DNA of 64,000 bases from Erythrobacter tepidarius (lineage in GTDB: Bacteria > Pseudomonadota > Alphaproteobacteria > Sphingomonadales > Sphingomonadaceae), in NCBI RefSeq assembly GCF_002155695.1, contig NZ_MUYJ01000003.1:62001-126000 (forward strand). Direction: 5' to 3'. Under the pieces are notes generated by a model. That model worked only from the letters and a program-made list of their open reading frames with translations. It had not been told where the DNA came from and searched no databases. Each line of letters starts with the position of its first letter. Position 1 is the stretch's first letter. The position numbers and the translations under genes were made by a program. Positions 51,436-61,108 of this stretch are shown here, one piece after another.

Positions 51436-51723
51436 CACTATCACCCTTTATCCTTTTAATTCCGTTGCTTGCCTCTTTTATGGCGGCCGGACGGACAGAA
51501 AGCGACCGCAGCGAAACGCGCGACCGGCGTGCGTGGTGATCGACGATGCGAAAGAGCCGCGCACATCCTAGCGCGGCCCCATCCGGTAGGAAAATCGTTC
51601 CACAAGCTGCGCCCCACATCCAGGGCATGACTCGATTTTCCGAAAGACCTATGCTCTGGCGCAAGATGCGTAAACGCAGCCGGAGAGGGCTGCCGCGAGA
51701 TGCGCGGGAGGGAGAAATTCGCA
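51436..51723. other. Non-coding stretch upstream of the NADP oxidoreductase gene
   Basis: Together with the repeat above, this makes a 330-base gap without a gene. The first 50 bases are AT-rich for this genome (TTTATCCTTTTAATTCCG); the rest is of normal composition. No tRNA-like fold, promoter consensus or supported frame is seen. It probably holds the promoter of the downstream gene. Confidence 0.4.
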
Positions 51724-52362
51724 ATGCGGATTGCAATCATCGGTGCCGGCACTGTGGGAAGCGCGCTCGCTCGCGGGTTGAAGGGCAAGGGTCACAGCGT
51801 GACGCTGGGCGTGCGCGATCCCTCCTCGCCCAAGGCGCTCGCGCTTGCCGGGCAAGCCGAAGCCGGGCTTGCGCTTCCGGCCGAGGCCGCGGCTGCATCG
51901 GATATCGTCATTCTGGCGCTGCCTTGGTCGGGGGCCGAGGAGGCGGTCAAGGCGCTTGGCGATCTTTCGGGCAAGATCGTGGTCGACTGCACCAATCCGC
52001 TCGCGATGGTCGATGGCGAGCTGGTGCTCACCATGGGGCACGCCACGAGCGGGGGCGAAACTGTCGCCGGGTGGCTGCCCGGCGCGAAAGTGGTCAAGAC
52101 CCTCAATACGGTGGGCGCCGAGATGATGGAAGACAATGCCGCGCTCGCGCATCGGCCGGTGATGTTCATGGCGGGCGATGACGCGGCGGCCAAGGCGAAG
52201 GTTGCCGACTTGCTGAGCGACCTCGGCTTCGCCCCGCTCGATGCCGGAGACATCACCAAATCCCGCCTGCTGGAGCCTTTCGGGCTGGTCTGGATCAACC
52301 AAGCATTGTTCCGCGGCAAGGGACGCAATTGGGCCTTTGCGGCGGTGGAGGCCGCCCGCTAG
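51724..52362 (+). CDS. NADP oxidoreductase, coenzyme F420-dependent family
   Basis: 212 residues from the ATG at 51724 (GGAG ten bases upstream), giving MRIAIIGAGTVGSALA with the dinucleotide motif GxGxxG. DIVILALPW, VVDCTNPL and VKTLNTVGAEMM follow, as in COG2085 (NADPH-dependent F420 reductase-like/NAD-binding proteins). In organisms without F420 these reduce or bind other substrates. It is convergent with the GST gene. Confidence 0.8.
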   Translation: MRIAIIGAGTVGSALARGLKGKGHSVTLGVRDPSSPKALALAGQAEAGLALPAEAAAASDIVILALPWSGAEEAVKALGDLSGKIVVDCTNPLAMVDGELVLTMGHATSGGETVAGWLPGAKVVKTLNTVGAEMMEDNAALAHRPVMFMAGDDAAAKAKVADLLSDLGFAPLDAGDITKSRLLEPFGLVWINQALFRGKGRNWAFAAVEAAR

Positions 52363-52369
52363 AGGCGCC

Positions 52370-53011
52370 CTAACCCGCCAGCGCCTTGCGCCCCTCCTCT
52401 TCCCGCGTGAAGGCTCGCTTGTAGGCAGAGCGTGCGGTGAGACGGGCGCGGTATGCCTTGAGGCTTTCGGGCACGCCCTCGTCCAGCCCCACGCTCTCGG
52501 CCAGAATCAGCGCATAGCCGACACAGATGTCGGCCACGGTAAAGCGGTCGGCGCACAGGTATTCGCGGCCCTGAAGCCGCTGCTCGACCTTCACCAGGCG
52601 CTTGTGGAACCACTTGGCATAGGCGTGCCCCGCCGCCTCGAGCCCCTTGTCCTTCTCGAACAGGCAGAAACGCATGTAGACCGTCTGCGGGAAGGTGATC
52701 GTCGCGTCGGCGTGGTAGGTGAAATCGCAGTATTCGCCATAGTCGCGCTCGCCGGGGGCGATCGCCAGCGAGGTGTAACCCCCGCGCGTGGCGAGATAAT
52801 GGGCGATGGCGCAGCTTTCGGTCAGCTTCGTCTCGCCGTCGACCAGCATCGGCACCGTGCCGAGCGGGTTCAGTTCCATGTATCCGGGCGCGAGATAGCG
52901 CGGCGGGAACGGCAGGATCCGCAGGTCGATATCGACCCCCGCCTCCTCGGCCGCCCAGGTGGCGCGCAGCCCGCGCGAGCGGGCGCAGGAGTAGAGAATC
53001 GGCTTGTTCAT
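52370..53011 (-). CDS. Glutathione S-transferase family protein
   Basis: 213 residues. The N-terminal thioredoxin-like fold contains LYSCARSRGLRATWAAEEAG, NPLGTVPMLVDG (cis-Pro) and the gamma-glutamyl-binding LTESCAIAHYLA. The C-terminal helical domain has DRFTVADICVGYAL. It binds glutathione; substrates are unknown. It is ten bases downstream of the DUF808 gene on the same strand and may share its transcript. Confidence 0.88.
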   Translation of the reverse strand: MNKPILYSCARSRGLRATWAAEEAGVDIDLRILPFPPRYLAPGYMELNPLGTVPMLVDGETKLTESCAIAHYLATRGGYTSLAIAPGERDYGEYCDFTYHADATITFPQTVYMRFCLFEKDKGLEAAGHAYAKWFHKRLVKVEQRLQGREYLCADRFTVADICVGYALILAESVGLDEGVPESLKAYRARLTARSAYKRAFTREEEGRKALAG

Positions 53012-53020
53012 GGATGCCGC

Positions 53021-53959
53021 TTAGTGCCCCTCGCCCGCGCCTACACCCAGCACTTTGTGCAGGATCAGGGCGATAAGGCTTCCCAGGATCAGCCCGAAGA
53101 TTGCCGAAAGCGTGGTCGCGGTCAGCCACCCGGCCACCCCGCCCGCCATCTCGTGCACCGCGTGCTCCGCGCCGTGGATCGGAGCGTAGAACCAGTCGAG
53201 GCCCAGCTTGTGGAGGCTGTCGACCACGATGTGCCCGCCGACCCACAGCATCGCCGCCGTGCCGACGAGCGAAAGCATGGCAAGCAGCCTGGGCACGAAT
53301 CGCAGCAGAAAGCGCCCGAAAGCCTGCGCGCTGGCGCTTGCCTTGCGGGTCAGATGCAAGCCGATATCGTCGAGCTTCACGATCAGGCCGACCACGCCAT
53401 AGACCGCGACGGTCACCGCCACCGCCACCAGCGCCAGCACCGCACCGCGCAAGAGGAGGCTCTCGTCGGCGACCTCGGCCAGCGCGATCGCCATGATCTC
53501 CGCCGAGAGGATGAAGTCGGTGCGGATCGCCCCCCCGACGCGCGCAATCTCGAAGGCGACGGGATCGGCGATCTCATCCTCCAAAGTCTCGCCATGCTTG
53601 GCGAAACCGAGCTTCTCCATCACCTTCTCTGCGCCTTCGTAGCACAGGAAGGCCCCGCCGACGATCAGCAGCCATGTGATCGCCGCAGGCAGAAACTCCG
53701 ACAGCAGCAGCGCGACTGGCAGCAGGAACAACAGCTTGTTCCTCAGGCTGCCCTTGGTGATCTTCCAGATGATCGGCAATTCGCGCGAAGGCGACAGGCC
53801 CGTTACATAGCTTGGGGTGACAGCGGCGTCGTCAATCACCACGCCGGCCGTCTTGGTGCCGGCCTTGCCCGCCGCCGCCGCCACATCATCGAGCGAGGCC
53901 GAGGCGGCCTTGGCGATGACCGAAATATCGTCGAGCAAAGCGACCAGACCTGACGGCAC
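53021..53959 (-). CDS. DUF808 (YedI-like) multi-pass membrane protein
   Basis: 312 residues from the GTG at 53959, which has GGGGG at normal spacing and gives [13 protein letters not shown], the expected family start; the frame is open to an ATG at 54046 but that would add 29 atypical residues. Segments [37 protein letters not shown] and at least three more hydrophobic helices near the C-terminus are visible, with [10 protein letters not shown] and [13 protein letters not shown] conserved. The function is unknown. Confidence 0.82.
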   Translation of the reverse strand: MPSGLVALLDDISVIAKAASASLDDVAAAAGKAGTKTAGVVIDDAAVTPSYVTGLSPSRELPIIWKITKGSLRNKLLFLLPVALLLSEFLPAAITWLLIVGGAFLCYEGAEKVMEKLGFAKHGETLEDEIADPVAFEIARVGGAIRTDFILSAEIMAIALAEVADESLLLRGAVLALVAVAVTVAVYGVVGLIVKLDDIGLHLTRKASASAQAFGRFLLRFVPRLLAMLSLVGTAAMLWVGGHIVVDSLHKLGLDWFYAPIHGAEHAVHEMAGGVAGWLTATTLSAIFGLILGSLIALILHKVLGVGAGEGH

Positions 53960-54113
53960 GGACAATCCCCCTTTTTCGATTCGTGCAAACCAAGCCTCCG
54001 CCTGCCCGTCCGATTCCCCGCCGACAAGACTTGCAATTGTCCGCAAAAGCTGTAAGGGGCCGCGCTTCGCATGGGAACCGCCCGGCGATGCATCGAAGAA
54101 AGCCGGAGGGGCC

Positions 54114-54132
54114 CCGGACGCTTTCGCGTCGG
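54114..54132 (+). promoter_or_regulatory. Candidate S6:S18 autoregulatory hairpin in the rpsF leader
   Basis: About 38 bases before rpsF, GACGC-TTTC-GCGTC forms a perfect 5-bp stem, extended by CC/GG with a bulged G, so a CCG lies at the lower stem. A CCG-containing hairpin in the rpsF leader is the known S6:S18 binding motif in many bacteria. The match is short and structural context was judged by eye. Confidence 0.3.
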
Positions 54133-54170
54133 ATCAGCCAGCGATCGGCAAGGTAGTGAAAGGACGCAAG

Positions 54171-54536
54171 ATGGCGCTCTACGAGCACGTCTTTCTTGCG
54201 CGTCAGGATCTGAGCCAGGCTCAGGTTGACGCGCTGGCGGCGCAAGCCACCGCAATTGTCGAAGCCAATCATGGCAAGGTCACCAAGATCGAAACCTGGG
54301 GCTTGAAGTCGCTCGCTTACAAGATCCAGCGCAACCGCAAGGCGCACTTCGTGCTGCTCAACATCGACGCCCCCGGATCGGTCGTCGCCGAGCTCGAGCG
54401 CCAGACCCGCATCAACGAAGACATCATCCGCTACATGACCGTCCGCGTGGACGCGCACGAGGAAGGCCCGTCCGTGATGATGCGCAAGAACGAACGCGAG
54501 CGCAAGCGCCGCGAAACCCGTGAGGAGCGCGACTGA
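54171..54536 (+). CDS. rpsF: 30S ribosomal protein S6
   Basis: 121 residues from the ATG at 54171 (AAGGA upstream): [15 protein letters not shown] is the canonical start. [20 protein letters not shown] and [13 protein letters not shown] are conserved. The basic tail [15 protein letters not shown] is typical of alphaproteobacterial S6. It heads the rpsF-rpsR-rplI operon; its stop overlaps rpsR by one base. Confidence 0.97.
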   Translation: MALYEHVFLARQDLSQAQVDALAAQATAIVEANHGKVTKIETWGLKSLAYKIQRNRKAHFVLLNIDAPGSVVAELERQTRINEDIIRYMTVRVDAHEEGPSVMMRKNERERKRRETREERD

Positions 54537-54760
54537 TGGCCCGCCCGTTTTTCCGCCGCCGCAAGTCCTGCCCCTTCGCGGCCAAGGATGCCCCCAAGAT
54601 CGATTACAAGGACGTGCGCCTGCTGCAGGGCTTCATGTCCGAGCGCGGCAAGATCGTGCCCAGCCGCATCACCGCCGTTTCGGCGAAGAAGCAGCGCGAG
54701 CTGGCCCAGGCGATCAAGCGCGCGCGCCAGATCGGCTTGCTGCCCTTCATCGTGAAGTAA
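54536..54760 (+). CDS. rpsR: 30S ribosomal protein S18
   Basis: 74 residues. [60 protein letters not shown] and LPFI are highly conserved in S18. The ATG overlaps the rpsF stop (TGATG), so translation is coupled. S18 pairs with S6 in the small subunit platform. Confidence 0.98.
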   Translation: MARPFFRRRKSCPFAAKDAPKIDYKDVRLLQGFMSERGKIVPSRITAVSAKKQRELAQAIKRARQIGLLPFIVK

Positions 54761-54774
54761 GAGGAGAAGGACCC

Positions 54775-55380
54775 ATGGAAATCATTCTCCTTGAGCGCAT
54801 CGAAAAGCTCGGCTCGATCGGCGATGTCGTCACCGTGAAGGACGGCTATGCGCGCAACTTCCTGCTGCCGCAGAAGAAGGCCCTTCGCGCCAACGAAGCC
54901 AACCGCAAGGTGTTCGAAGCCAACCGCGAGCGGCTCGAAAAGGAAAACGCCGAGCGCCGCGCCGCTGCCGAAGCGCAAGGACAGAAGGTCGCGGGCGCCG
55001 AGGTGGTGCTGATCCGCGCCGCTTCGAACGCCGGCCAGCTCTACGGTTCGGTGAGCGTTCGCGACATCGTTGCCGGTCTGGCCGAACAGGGCCACGCGGT
55101 CGACAAGCGCATGGTCATCCTCGGCGCGCCGATCAAGACCATCGGCATGCACGAAGTCACCATCGCCCTGCACCCTGAGGTGCGGGTGACGATCAAGGCC
55201 AACGTTGCCCGTTCGGACGACGAAGCCAAGCTCCAGAGCGAGGGCGTTGACGTGCTTGCGCGGATGTTCGAGGACGAACAGCGCGCGATCGAGGAACAGG
55301 CCGATGCCACCCGCATCGACACCGGGCTTGAACCGGGGGAAATCCCGGCCGAACTGCTCGAAGGGGGCGCGGACGCCTGA
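54775..55380 (+). CDS. rplI: 50S ribosomal protein L9
   Basis: 201 residues, longer than the usual ~150 because of an acidic C-terminal extension, as often in alphaproteobacteria. [37 protein letters not shown] and the long connecting helix are clear. It starts from the ATG at 54775, after GAGGAGAAGG. The gene ends the operon and is followed by a strong hairpin. Confidence 0.97.
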   Translation: MEIILLERIEKLGSIGDVVTVKDGYARNFLLPQKKALRANEANRKVFEANRERLEKENAERRAAAEAQGQKVAGAEVVLIRAASNAGQLYGSVSVRDIVAGLAEQGHAVDKRMVILGAPIKTIGMHEVTIALHPEVRVTIKANVARSDDEAKLQSEGVDVLARMFEDEQRAIEEQADATRIDTGLEPGEIPAELLEGGADA

Positions 55381-55410
55381 GCCTGCTGGCTTCCGGCCAA
55401 GACCCACAGC

Positions 55411-55443
55411 AGGGCGCGAAGGTCATGCCGATCTTCGCGCCCT
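55411..55443 (+). terminator. Terminator hairpin of rpsF-rpsR-rplI
   Basis: AGGGCGCGAAG (55411-55421) and CTTCGCGCCCT (55433-55443) are perfect complements, and the stem extends inward by three more pairs including one wobble, leaving a five-base loop. The trailing TCTCGT is only weakly U-rich, so it may work partly as a 3' stability element. It lies 30 bases after the rplI stop. Confidence 0.7.
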
Positions 55444-55516
55444 TCTCGTAAACACGCGCTGCAACCACCAAGGCATTGCAATACAACGATAACACAAAAG
55501 GAGCAGAACAACTGCG

Positions 55517-56953
55517 ATGATCGACATTCCCGCCATCCTCAGCGAACTGCGGCAGCACTACGACGATGCGGTGCGCACCCTGCGCGACGACGTCATCGCC
55601 TTCGGGCGCGACGGCACCATCCCGCCGGCCCGTAAACGTGAGGACGGCTCTTATGCCTATCCGCAGATCACGCTGACCTATGCCGGCATCGGCGCCCCGC
55701 GCGATCGCAGCCGCGCCTTCGGCCGGCTGGAAATGCCGGGCACCTATACCACCACCATCACCCGGCCCGATCTTTTCGCTGAATATCTCACCGAACAGCT
55801 GAGCCTGATCGCCGCCGAATACGAGGTGACGGTGAAGGTCGAACGTTCGCGCCAGGAAATCCCCTTCCCCTATGTGCTCGATGGCGAGGCCGGGGCGGCG
55901 ATGGTCGGCATCGCGCCGCAAGAGATTGCCGCGCACTTCCCATCGACCGACCTCGCCCTGATCGGAGATGAACTGGCCGACGGGATCGAGATCGACGGGA
56001 TGAGCAACATGCCGCTCTCGCTGTTCGACGGCCTGCGCACCGATTACTCGCTCGCCCGCCTCAAGCACTATACCGGTAGCGAAGTCAGCGACTTTCAGGA
56101 CTTCATCCTGTTCACGAACTATCACCGCTATGTTGATGAATTCGTGAATTGGGGTGCCACCCAGATCGGCTCTGGCGGCTATGTCGCGCTGACCGGTGCG
56201 GCGGGGCTCGACATCCGCGAGAACACCCCCCACGCGCAGGATCAGCTCAACGATACCGCGTGGCGGCGTCACCAGATGCCCGCCTATCACCTGATCCGCG
56301 AGGACGGGCGCGGGATTACTCTCGTCAACATCGGTGTCGGCCCGTCCAACGCCAAGACGATCTGCGATCATCTCGCGGTGCTGCGCCCCCACGCCTGGCT
56401 GATGATTGGCCACTGCGGCGGCCTGCGCTCGACCCAGAAGATCGGCGACTTCGTGCTCGCCCATGCTTACCTGCGCGATGATCACGTGCTCGATCCGGTG
56501 CTTCCGCCCGAAGTGCCGATCCCGCCGATTGCCGAAGTCCAGCAGGCGATGGCCGCCGCGGCCGAGCAGGTCAGCGGCGTCCAGGGCGCGAACCTCAAGC
56601 AGCGGATGCGCACCGGCACGGTTGTCACCACCGATGATCGCAACTGGGAGCTGCGCTATTCCTCCTCGGCCAAGCGCTTCTCGCAGAGCCGCGCGATCGC
56701 GATCGACATGGAAAGCGCCACCATCGCCACGCAGGGCTACCGCTTCCGCGTGCCCTACGGAACGCTGCTGTGCGTCTCGGACAAGCCGCTCCACGGCGAG
56801 ATCAAGCTGCCCGGGCAGGCCAACAAGTTCTATGAGGAAGCCATTGCCGCGCATCTGCAGATGGGCATCGTCGCCTGCACCAAGCTGCGCGACGAGGGCG
56901 ACCGCCTGCATTCGCGCAAGCTGCGCGCGTTCAACGAGCCGCCCTTCAGGTAA
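55517..56953 (+). CDS. amn: AMP nucleosidase
   Basis: 478 residues. The N-terminal Amn domain (TITRPDLFAEYLTEQLSLIA, YPQITLTYAGIG) and the C-terminal nucleoside phosphorylase-like domain (LVNIGVGPSNAKTICDHLAV, MIGHCGGLRSTQKIGDFVLA, AIDMESATIATQGYRFRVPY) match AMP nucleosidase. It splits AMP into adenine and ribose 5-phosphate and so adjusts the adenylate pool. It has its own leader after the rplI terminator; AAGGAG lies 13 bases before the ATG, a longer spacing than usual. Confidence 0.94.
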   Translation: MIDIPAILSELRQHYDDAVRTLRDDVIAFGRDGTIPPARKREDGSYAYPQITLTYAGIGAPRDRSRAFGRLEMPGTYTTTITRPDLFAEYLTEQLSLIAAEYEVTVKVERSRQEIPFPYVLDGEAGAAMVGIAPQEIAAHFPSTDLALIGDELADGIEIDGMSNMPLSLFDGLRTDYSLARLKHYTGSEVSDFQDFILFTNYHRYVDEFVNWGATQIGSGGYVALTGAAGLDIRENTPHAQDQLNDTAWRRHQMPAYHLIREDGRGITLVNIGVGPSNAKTICDHLAVLRPHAWLMIGHCGGLRSTQKIGDFVLAHAYLRDDHVLDPVLPPEVPIPPIAEVQQAMAAAAEQVSGVQGANLKQRMRTGTVVTTDDRNWELRYSSSAKRFSQSRAIAIDMESATIATQGYRFRVPYGTLLCVSDKPLHGEIKLPGQANKFYEEAIAAHLQMGIVACTKLRDEGDRLHSRKLRAFNEPPFR

Positions 56954-57009
56954 GGGCAACGCAGGCCGAACGCCCGCCCGGTGCGCAGGGGCAGATCCGG
57001 CCCCGTGGC

Positions 57010-57498
57010 CTAGAGATCGTCCTTGCCGCCGGTCAGCTCGATTTCCTTGTCGTCGGCGGTTTCGGAAATCACCGTGATCACCGCGTCGAGCTGCTCGGCC
57101 GAAAGACTATCCAGCACCTTGGCGACGAAATAGAGCACGCCGCCGCGGACTTCCCAGCTGCCAATCTTGGTCTGGCCCGCGGCCTCTAGCAGTGCGAGCG
57201 CCTGCTTGCCGTTGATGTCGTGCTTTTCGATGATCGCCGCGGGCGCGAAGACTTCGCGGATCACCAGGCCGGCGACTTCCTCGGTCTTGCCCGAGACGAA
57301 CACGATCTGCGTGCGCCCTTCGTTCTTCCAGCTGACCACGATCTTGTAGTCGCCGTCCTCGTCGATCTCATATTTGGTGCCCTGCGCATCGAGGCGCTGC
57401 TCGATGCTGGCGTCCTTTGCGGCGGCAGGCACGGCGGTGGCCACAAGCAGCCCCGCGGCAGCGAGCGCGGGCAGCGACAGGACGTGACGTGCATTCAT
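57010..57498 (-). CDS. Secreted hypothetical protein, possibly YbjN-like
   Basis: 162 residues from the ATG at 57498 (GGAGA upstream), which begins a signal peptide (VLSLPALAAAGLLVATAVPA, cleavage near AAA-KD). The mature part KYEIDEDGDYKIVVSWKNEG, RTQIVFVSGKTEEVAGLVIR and GGVLYFVAKVLDSLSAEQL alternates strands and helices, somewhat like the YbjN sensory-regulator fold, but I cannot assign it firmly. It is convergent with amn. The ending is acidic. Confidence 0.65.
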   Translation of the reverse strand: MNARHVLSLPALAAAGLLVATAVPAAAKDASIEQRLDAQGTKYEIDEDGDYKIVVSWKNEGRTQIVFVSGKTEEVAGLVIREVFAPAAIIEKHDINGKQALALLEAAGQTKIGSWEVRGGVLYFVAKVLDSLSAEQLDAVITVISETADDKEIELTGGKDDL

Positions 57499-57647
57499 GC
57501 GATTGTCTCCATAGAGCGCCACAGCGGCGCACGATTCGCTTTAGCCCAGTTCGGGGCTTGCGCCTTGGATTTTCTGACAGGCCGAGCGCAGGGTGACGCG
57601 CAGGCCGCGCCCGGTTATTCTGGCGCAAAGCTGCCGGAGAATGCGCG

Positions 57648-58415
57648 ATGTCTCACCCTGCCCTGTCCCGTTCGATCGCCGGACGCGTCGCGATCATCAC
57701 CGGCGCGGCAAGCGGGATGGGGCGGGCAACCGCGCAGCTCTTCGCCGCCGAGGGCGCACGGGTGGCCGTGACCGATCTTGACCATGGCGCCTGCGCGGCG
57801 GTCGCGGCGGCGTGCGGCGCTGGCGCAAGGGCCTATGCACTGGATGTGGCCGATGCCGCGGCCGTCGCCCGCACTGTCGCACAGATCGCTGAAGATTTCG
57901 GAGCGATCGACATACTCGTCAACAACGCCGGGATTTCGAGTTTCTGCGCGCTCGATGATCCGGCTTACGAGGAGGTGTGGCACCGCGCGCTTGGCGTGAT
58001 GCTCACCGCCCACCAGCGCATGGTGCGCGCCGCCCTGCCGTGGCTGCGCCGAAGCAACGCACCCCGGATAGTCAACATCGCCAGCACCGAAGGGCTTGGC
58101 GCGACCCCGGGCGATACCCCCTATGTCGCCGCCAAGACCGGGGTGATCGGGCTGACGCGCGGTCTCGCGGTCGATCTCGGCCCCGAAGGCATCACCGTCA
58201 ACTGCATCTGTCCGGGGCCGATCCGCACCGCGATGACCGATGCCGTGGCCGAGGAGCACAAGGTGATCTTCGCCCGGCGCCGCACCGCGCTCAGGCGCTA
58301 TGGCGATCCCGAGGAGGTCGCGCACATCACCCTGTCGCTGGTGCTTCCGGCGGCGAGCTATATCACCGGCGCGGCGATCCCGGTCGATGGCGGGCTGACA
58401 GCGCGCAACGCCTGA
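57648..58415 (+). CDS. SDR family oxidoreductase
   Basis: 255 residues. TGAASGMG, DILVNNAGISSF, Ser in NIASTEGLG and the catalytic YVAAKTG form a complete SDR set; NCICPGPIRTAM and the ending ITGAAIPVDGGLTARNA are typical of classical SDRs. The substrate is unknown. It is convergent with rimK, with six bases between stops. Confidence 0.87.
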   Translation: MSHPALSRSIAGRVAIITGAASGMGRATAQLFAAEGARVAVTDLDHGACAAVAAACGAGARAYALDVADAAAVARTVAQIAEDFGAIDILVNNAGISSFCALDDPAYEEVWHRALGVMLTAHQRMVRAALPWLRRSNAPRIVNIASTEGLGATPGDTPYVAAKTGVIGLTRGLAVDLGPEGITVNCICPGPIRTAMTDAVAEEHKVIFARRRTALRRYGDPEEVAHITLSLVLPAASYITGAAIPVDGGLTARNA

Positions 58416-58421
58416 GCAGCG

Positions 58422-59327
58422 CTAGCCGCGCCCCTTGGTCTTGGTTGTCCCGCCCTCGGCATTGGCGGCGATGAAATCGATGATCTGGCCGGCGACATCC
58501 TTGCCCGTCGCGCTTTCGATGCCTTCGAGTCCGGGGGAGGAATTGACCTCCATGATCACCGGGCCGTGGTTCGAGCGCAGCATGTCCACGCCGCAGACGT
58601 TCAGCCCCATGCGTCGGGCCGCGCGCACCGCGGTGGAACGTTCCTCGGGGGTGATCTTGATCACCTGCGCGCTGCCGCCGCGGTGCAGGTTGGAACGGAA
58701 CTCGTCCGGTGCGCCGGTGCGCTTCATCGCCGCCACCACCTTGCCGCCCACCACCAGCGCGCGGATGTCCGTGCCGCCGGCTTCCTTGATGAACTCCTGC
58801 ACGAGGATGTTGACGTTGGCGCCGCGGAACGCCTCGATAACCGACTTGGCGCTCGACATCGTCTCGGCGAGCACCACACCGATCCCCTGCGTGCCCTCGA
58901 TCAGCTTGATCACCACCGGGGGGCCATTGACGGCCTTGATGATCTCCTCGGCCTGCTTGGGGTCATTGGCGTAAGCGGTAAGCGGCAGCCCGAGGCCGTG
59001 CTTGGCGAGGATCTGCAAGCTCCTGAGCTTGTCGCGGCTGCGCCCGATGGCGACGCTTTCGTTCAACGACCAGATTCCCGCCATCTCGAACTGCCTGAGG
59101 ATCGCCAGGCCGTAATTGGTGATCGAGGCGCCGATCCGCGGGATCACCGCGTCATAGGCGGCGATTGGCGCGCCGTTGTAGAACACCTGCGGCCGATGGC
59201 TGGCGATATGCACCGTGCAGCGCAGCGTGTTGAGGATGTCGAGACTGTGGCCGCGCGCCTCCGCGGCCGCCTTCAACCGGCGGTGCGAATAGAGATCCGG
59301 ATTGCGCGCCAGCATGGCGATTTTCAT
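58422..59327 (-). CDS. rimK: ATP-grasp ribosomal S6 modification protein (RimK family)
   Basis: 301 residues. [20 protein letters not shown] at the N-terminus, then the ATP-grasp core: [38 protein letters not shown] and the Mg-binding [10 protein letters not shown]. RimK adds Glu residues to S6 in E. coli; its substrate here is by analogy. Together with the aspartic protease-like RimB gene upstream it forms a known pair. The end is Thr/Lys/Gly-rich. Confidence 0.92.
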   Translation of the reverse strand: MKIAMLARNPDLYSHRRLKAAAEARGHSLDILNTLRCTVHIASHRPQVFYNGAPIAAYDAVIPRIGASITNYGLAILRQFEMAGIWSLNESVAIGRSRDKLRSLQILAKHGLGLPLTAYANDPKQAEEIIKAVNGPPVVIKLIEGTQGIGVVLAETMSSAKSVIEAFRGANVNILVQEFIKEAGGTDIRALVVGGKVVAAMKRTGAPDEFRSNLHRGGSAQVIKITPEERSTAVRAARRMGLNVCGVDMLRSNHGPVIMEVNSSPGLEGIESATGKDVAGQIIDFIAANAEGGTTKTKGRG

Positions 59328-59350
59328 GGGAACCCTTTCATGCCGGTGTC

Positions 59351-59821
59351 CTACCGGCGGCCCGGCCCCTTAGACGCATTATGTGACGATTGCAGCCATG
59401 AATGACCACTATCGACCACCATCCTGCGCCGCAGCGCGGTGCGCCCGATCAGCATCGGAAACTGCATCTGCGAGCGGTCCGCCAGGCTGATTTCCGCGCG
59501 GAAGGTAAGATTACCGATCGATAGCGGCGTCTTAATGACAAACCGCTCCTGGCTCTCGCCGTTGGAGCTGGTGATCCCGCGCAGATCGACATGGACCGCC
59601 TCGCAATGGTGACGCACTCCACCCCAGTCGACCGCGAAGCGCACGAATCTTTCCCCGTCGCGCAGGAAATCGTCGAGCACATGGGCGTGGAGCGAGGAGG
59701 TGCGCGCGCCAGTGTCGATCTTGGCGGGAATGCCGGCAAGGCCAAGCTCGGGCAGATCGACCAGCTCGCGCCAGCCCACGACCATGAGCGGGGTCGGCAT
59801 CAGATGGTCCAGCTCGCTCAA
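59351..59821 (-). CDS. rimB: RimK-associated ATP-dependent zinc protease-like protein (retropepsin fold)
   Basis: 156 residues from a TTG at 59821 that overlaps the preceding stop (TTGA); an ATG at 59800 would give 149 residues. [34 protein letters not shown] (DTGA active-site-like turn), [12 protein letters not shown] and [17 protein letters not shown] are family hallmarks. In Pseudomonas the partner protein removes or tunes RimK glutamylation. It is upstream of rimK by 23 bases on the same strand. Confidence 0.85.
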   Translation of the reverse strand: MSELDHLMPTPLMVVGWRELVDLPELGLAGIPAKIDTGARTSSLHAHVLDDFLRDGERFVRFAVDWGGVRHHCEAVHVDLRGITSSNGESQERFVIKTPLSIGNLTFRAEISLADRSQMQFPMLIGRTALRRRMVVDSGHSWLQSSHNASKGPGRR

Positions 59822-60114
59822 AGCACAATCGCCGTTTTCAGATCGCCAGCCCCGTGCCGACCCCCGCCGGCGCCCGCGCAGTCCGAGAAGGGCAGACAGA
59901 CCGGCCCGTCGCGGGTGCTGATCTGGAACGAAGGCTGTTTGCGCTCCTCACCCACGTCCTCGAATTTCGCCTTGTAGCCCGCCCCGCGCGGGATTTTCAG
60001 CGCCCACCTGGCATCATTCGTCTTGATGAGCGGCGCGGGGCTATCCTGCGCCCGCAGCGCCTGGCCGAGTGCGACGAGCACAAGCCAAGCTCCTGAAACG
60101 AGACGAAATCTCAT
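59818..60114 (-). CDS. Small secreted hypothetical protein upstream of rimB
   Basis: 98 residues from the ATG at 60114 with a signal peptide (RLVSGAWLVLVALGQALRAQ). The mature part begins DSPAPLIKTNDARWALKIPR and contains two Cys (PVCLPFSDC) in a Gly-rich end (GAGGGRHGAGD). I do not recognise a family. Its stop overlaps the rimB start, which suggests coupled translation. Whether it acts with RimK/RimB is not known. Confidence 0.6.
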   Translation of the reverse strand: MRFRLVSGAWLVLVALGQALRAQDSPAPLIKTNDARWALKIPRGAGYKAKFEDVGEERKQPSFQISTRDGPVCLPFSDCAGAGGGRHGAGDLKTAIVL

Positions 60115-60195
60115 GTGCGCCCCGCGGAAAACCAACAGGCGCGGTTCATAGGCGCGCAGGCCCGCCCGGCCAAGCCCCCTTGCCCGATGGTCCGA

Positions 60196-60951
60196 TCAGG
60201 CCGCAAGAAAGCGCACAATCCCCGCGCCCAGTTCGGGCTTGGTCGCGCTGTCGAGATGGCCACCGGGGACTTGCGCGTAAGTCGCATTCGGCAGAAGGTC
60301 GGCCAGATCGCGGGCCGAGCCATTGTCCTGATCCTGCGCGCCGCAGATCACCAGCGTCGGGCAAGTAATCTTGGCGAGGCCCGCCAGATCAAGATCCTCG
60401 AAGCCATTCAGCAGCAGCCGCGCGGCGGCACGATCCACCCCTTGCGACTTGAGGAACTGGCGTGAGAGCCAGGCCGGATCGTCGCGGGTGATGGTGTCGA
60501 ACTCGTCGATCACGCGGGTGAAGAAGGCCGCGCGCCGCCGCCAGTCGGCAAGGCCCGAAACCCCCATCCCGGCCAGCACCAGCCGGCGCGGCGCGAAGAC
60601 GCCGGTGGCGCAGCCATGCACCGACGTGCGCGCGCCCAATGAAAAGCCGCACAGATCGTACTCGCCTTCGGCCAGACCGAGATGGTCGATCAGCGCCGCG
60701 ACATCGCGCACCAGCACGCCGGGGGGATAGCGGGCAGGATCCTGCGGCGCCTCGCTGTCGCCGTGGACGCGAAAGTCGAGCATGATCGCCGCGAACCCGG
60801 CTGCCACGAGGCGCTGGTCATGGCCCCACTTTATCCAGTTCATATGGGCCGAGGAAAACAGCCCGTGCAGCAGGATCACCGGGCGGCCCGCGCCCTCGCG
60901 GTGGATCGCGAGGCGGGTGCCGTCGAAAGAGGTGAAATGTTCGAGGCTCAA
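60196..60951 (-). CDS. Alpha/beta fold hydrolase
   Basis: 251 residues. VILLHGLFSSA (oxyanion HG), DFRVHGDSE, the nucleophile CGFSLGA (Ser about 103), LVICGAQDQDNG (Asp) and VPGGHLDSA (His) make a complete triad. No signal peptide is present. The lack of specific motifs prevents naming the substrate. It is divergent from the MarR-type repressor gene, with the repressor palindrome between them. Confidence 0.85.
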   Translation of the reverse strand: MSLEHFTSFDGTRLAIHREGAGRPVILLHGLFSSAHMNWIKWGHDQRLVAAGFAAIMLDFRVHGDSEAPQDPARYPPGVLVRDVAALIDHLGLAEGEYDLCGFSLGARTSVHGCATGVFAPRRLVLAGMGVSGLADWRRRAAFFTRVIDEFDTITRDDPAWLSRQFLKSQGVDRAAARLLLNGFEDLDLAGLAKITCPTLVICGAQDQDNGSARDLADLLPNATYAQVPGGHLDSATKPELGAGIVRFLAA

Positions 60952-61108
60952 ACGTGCTTCTCCCGTCTGTTTTGCTCCATCCGCCCCTTCCCCATGGCGA
61001 TGCGGGCCTGCCCGAAAATCGGCTCGCCCGCGATCAACCGGTCTTCATGGCGTGTCCTGGCAATGCTGCTAGCGCGCTTCGGGCGGCGGAGCCAGAGCAG
61101 GCTTGAGA

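Noticed and set aside
55193-56959. 588-codon minus-strand frame opposite amn and the rplI end
   Set aside because: Antisense to identified genes, runs across a terminator hairpin and shows no motif.
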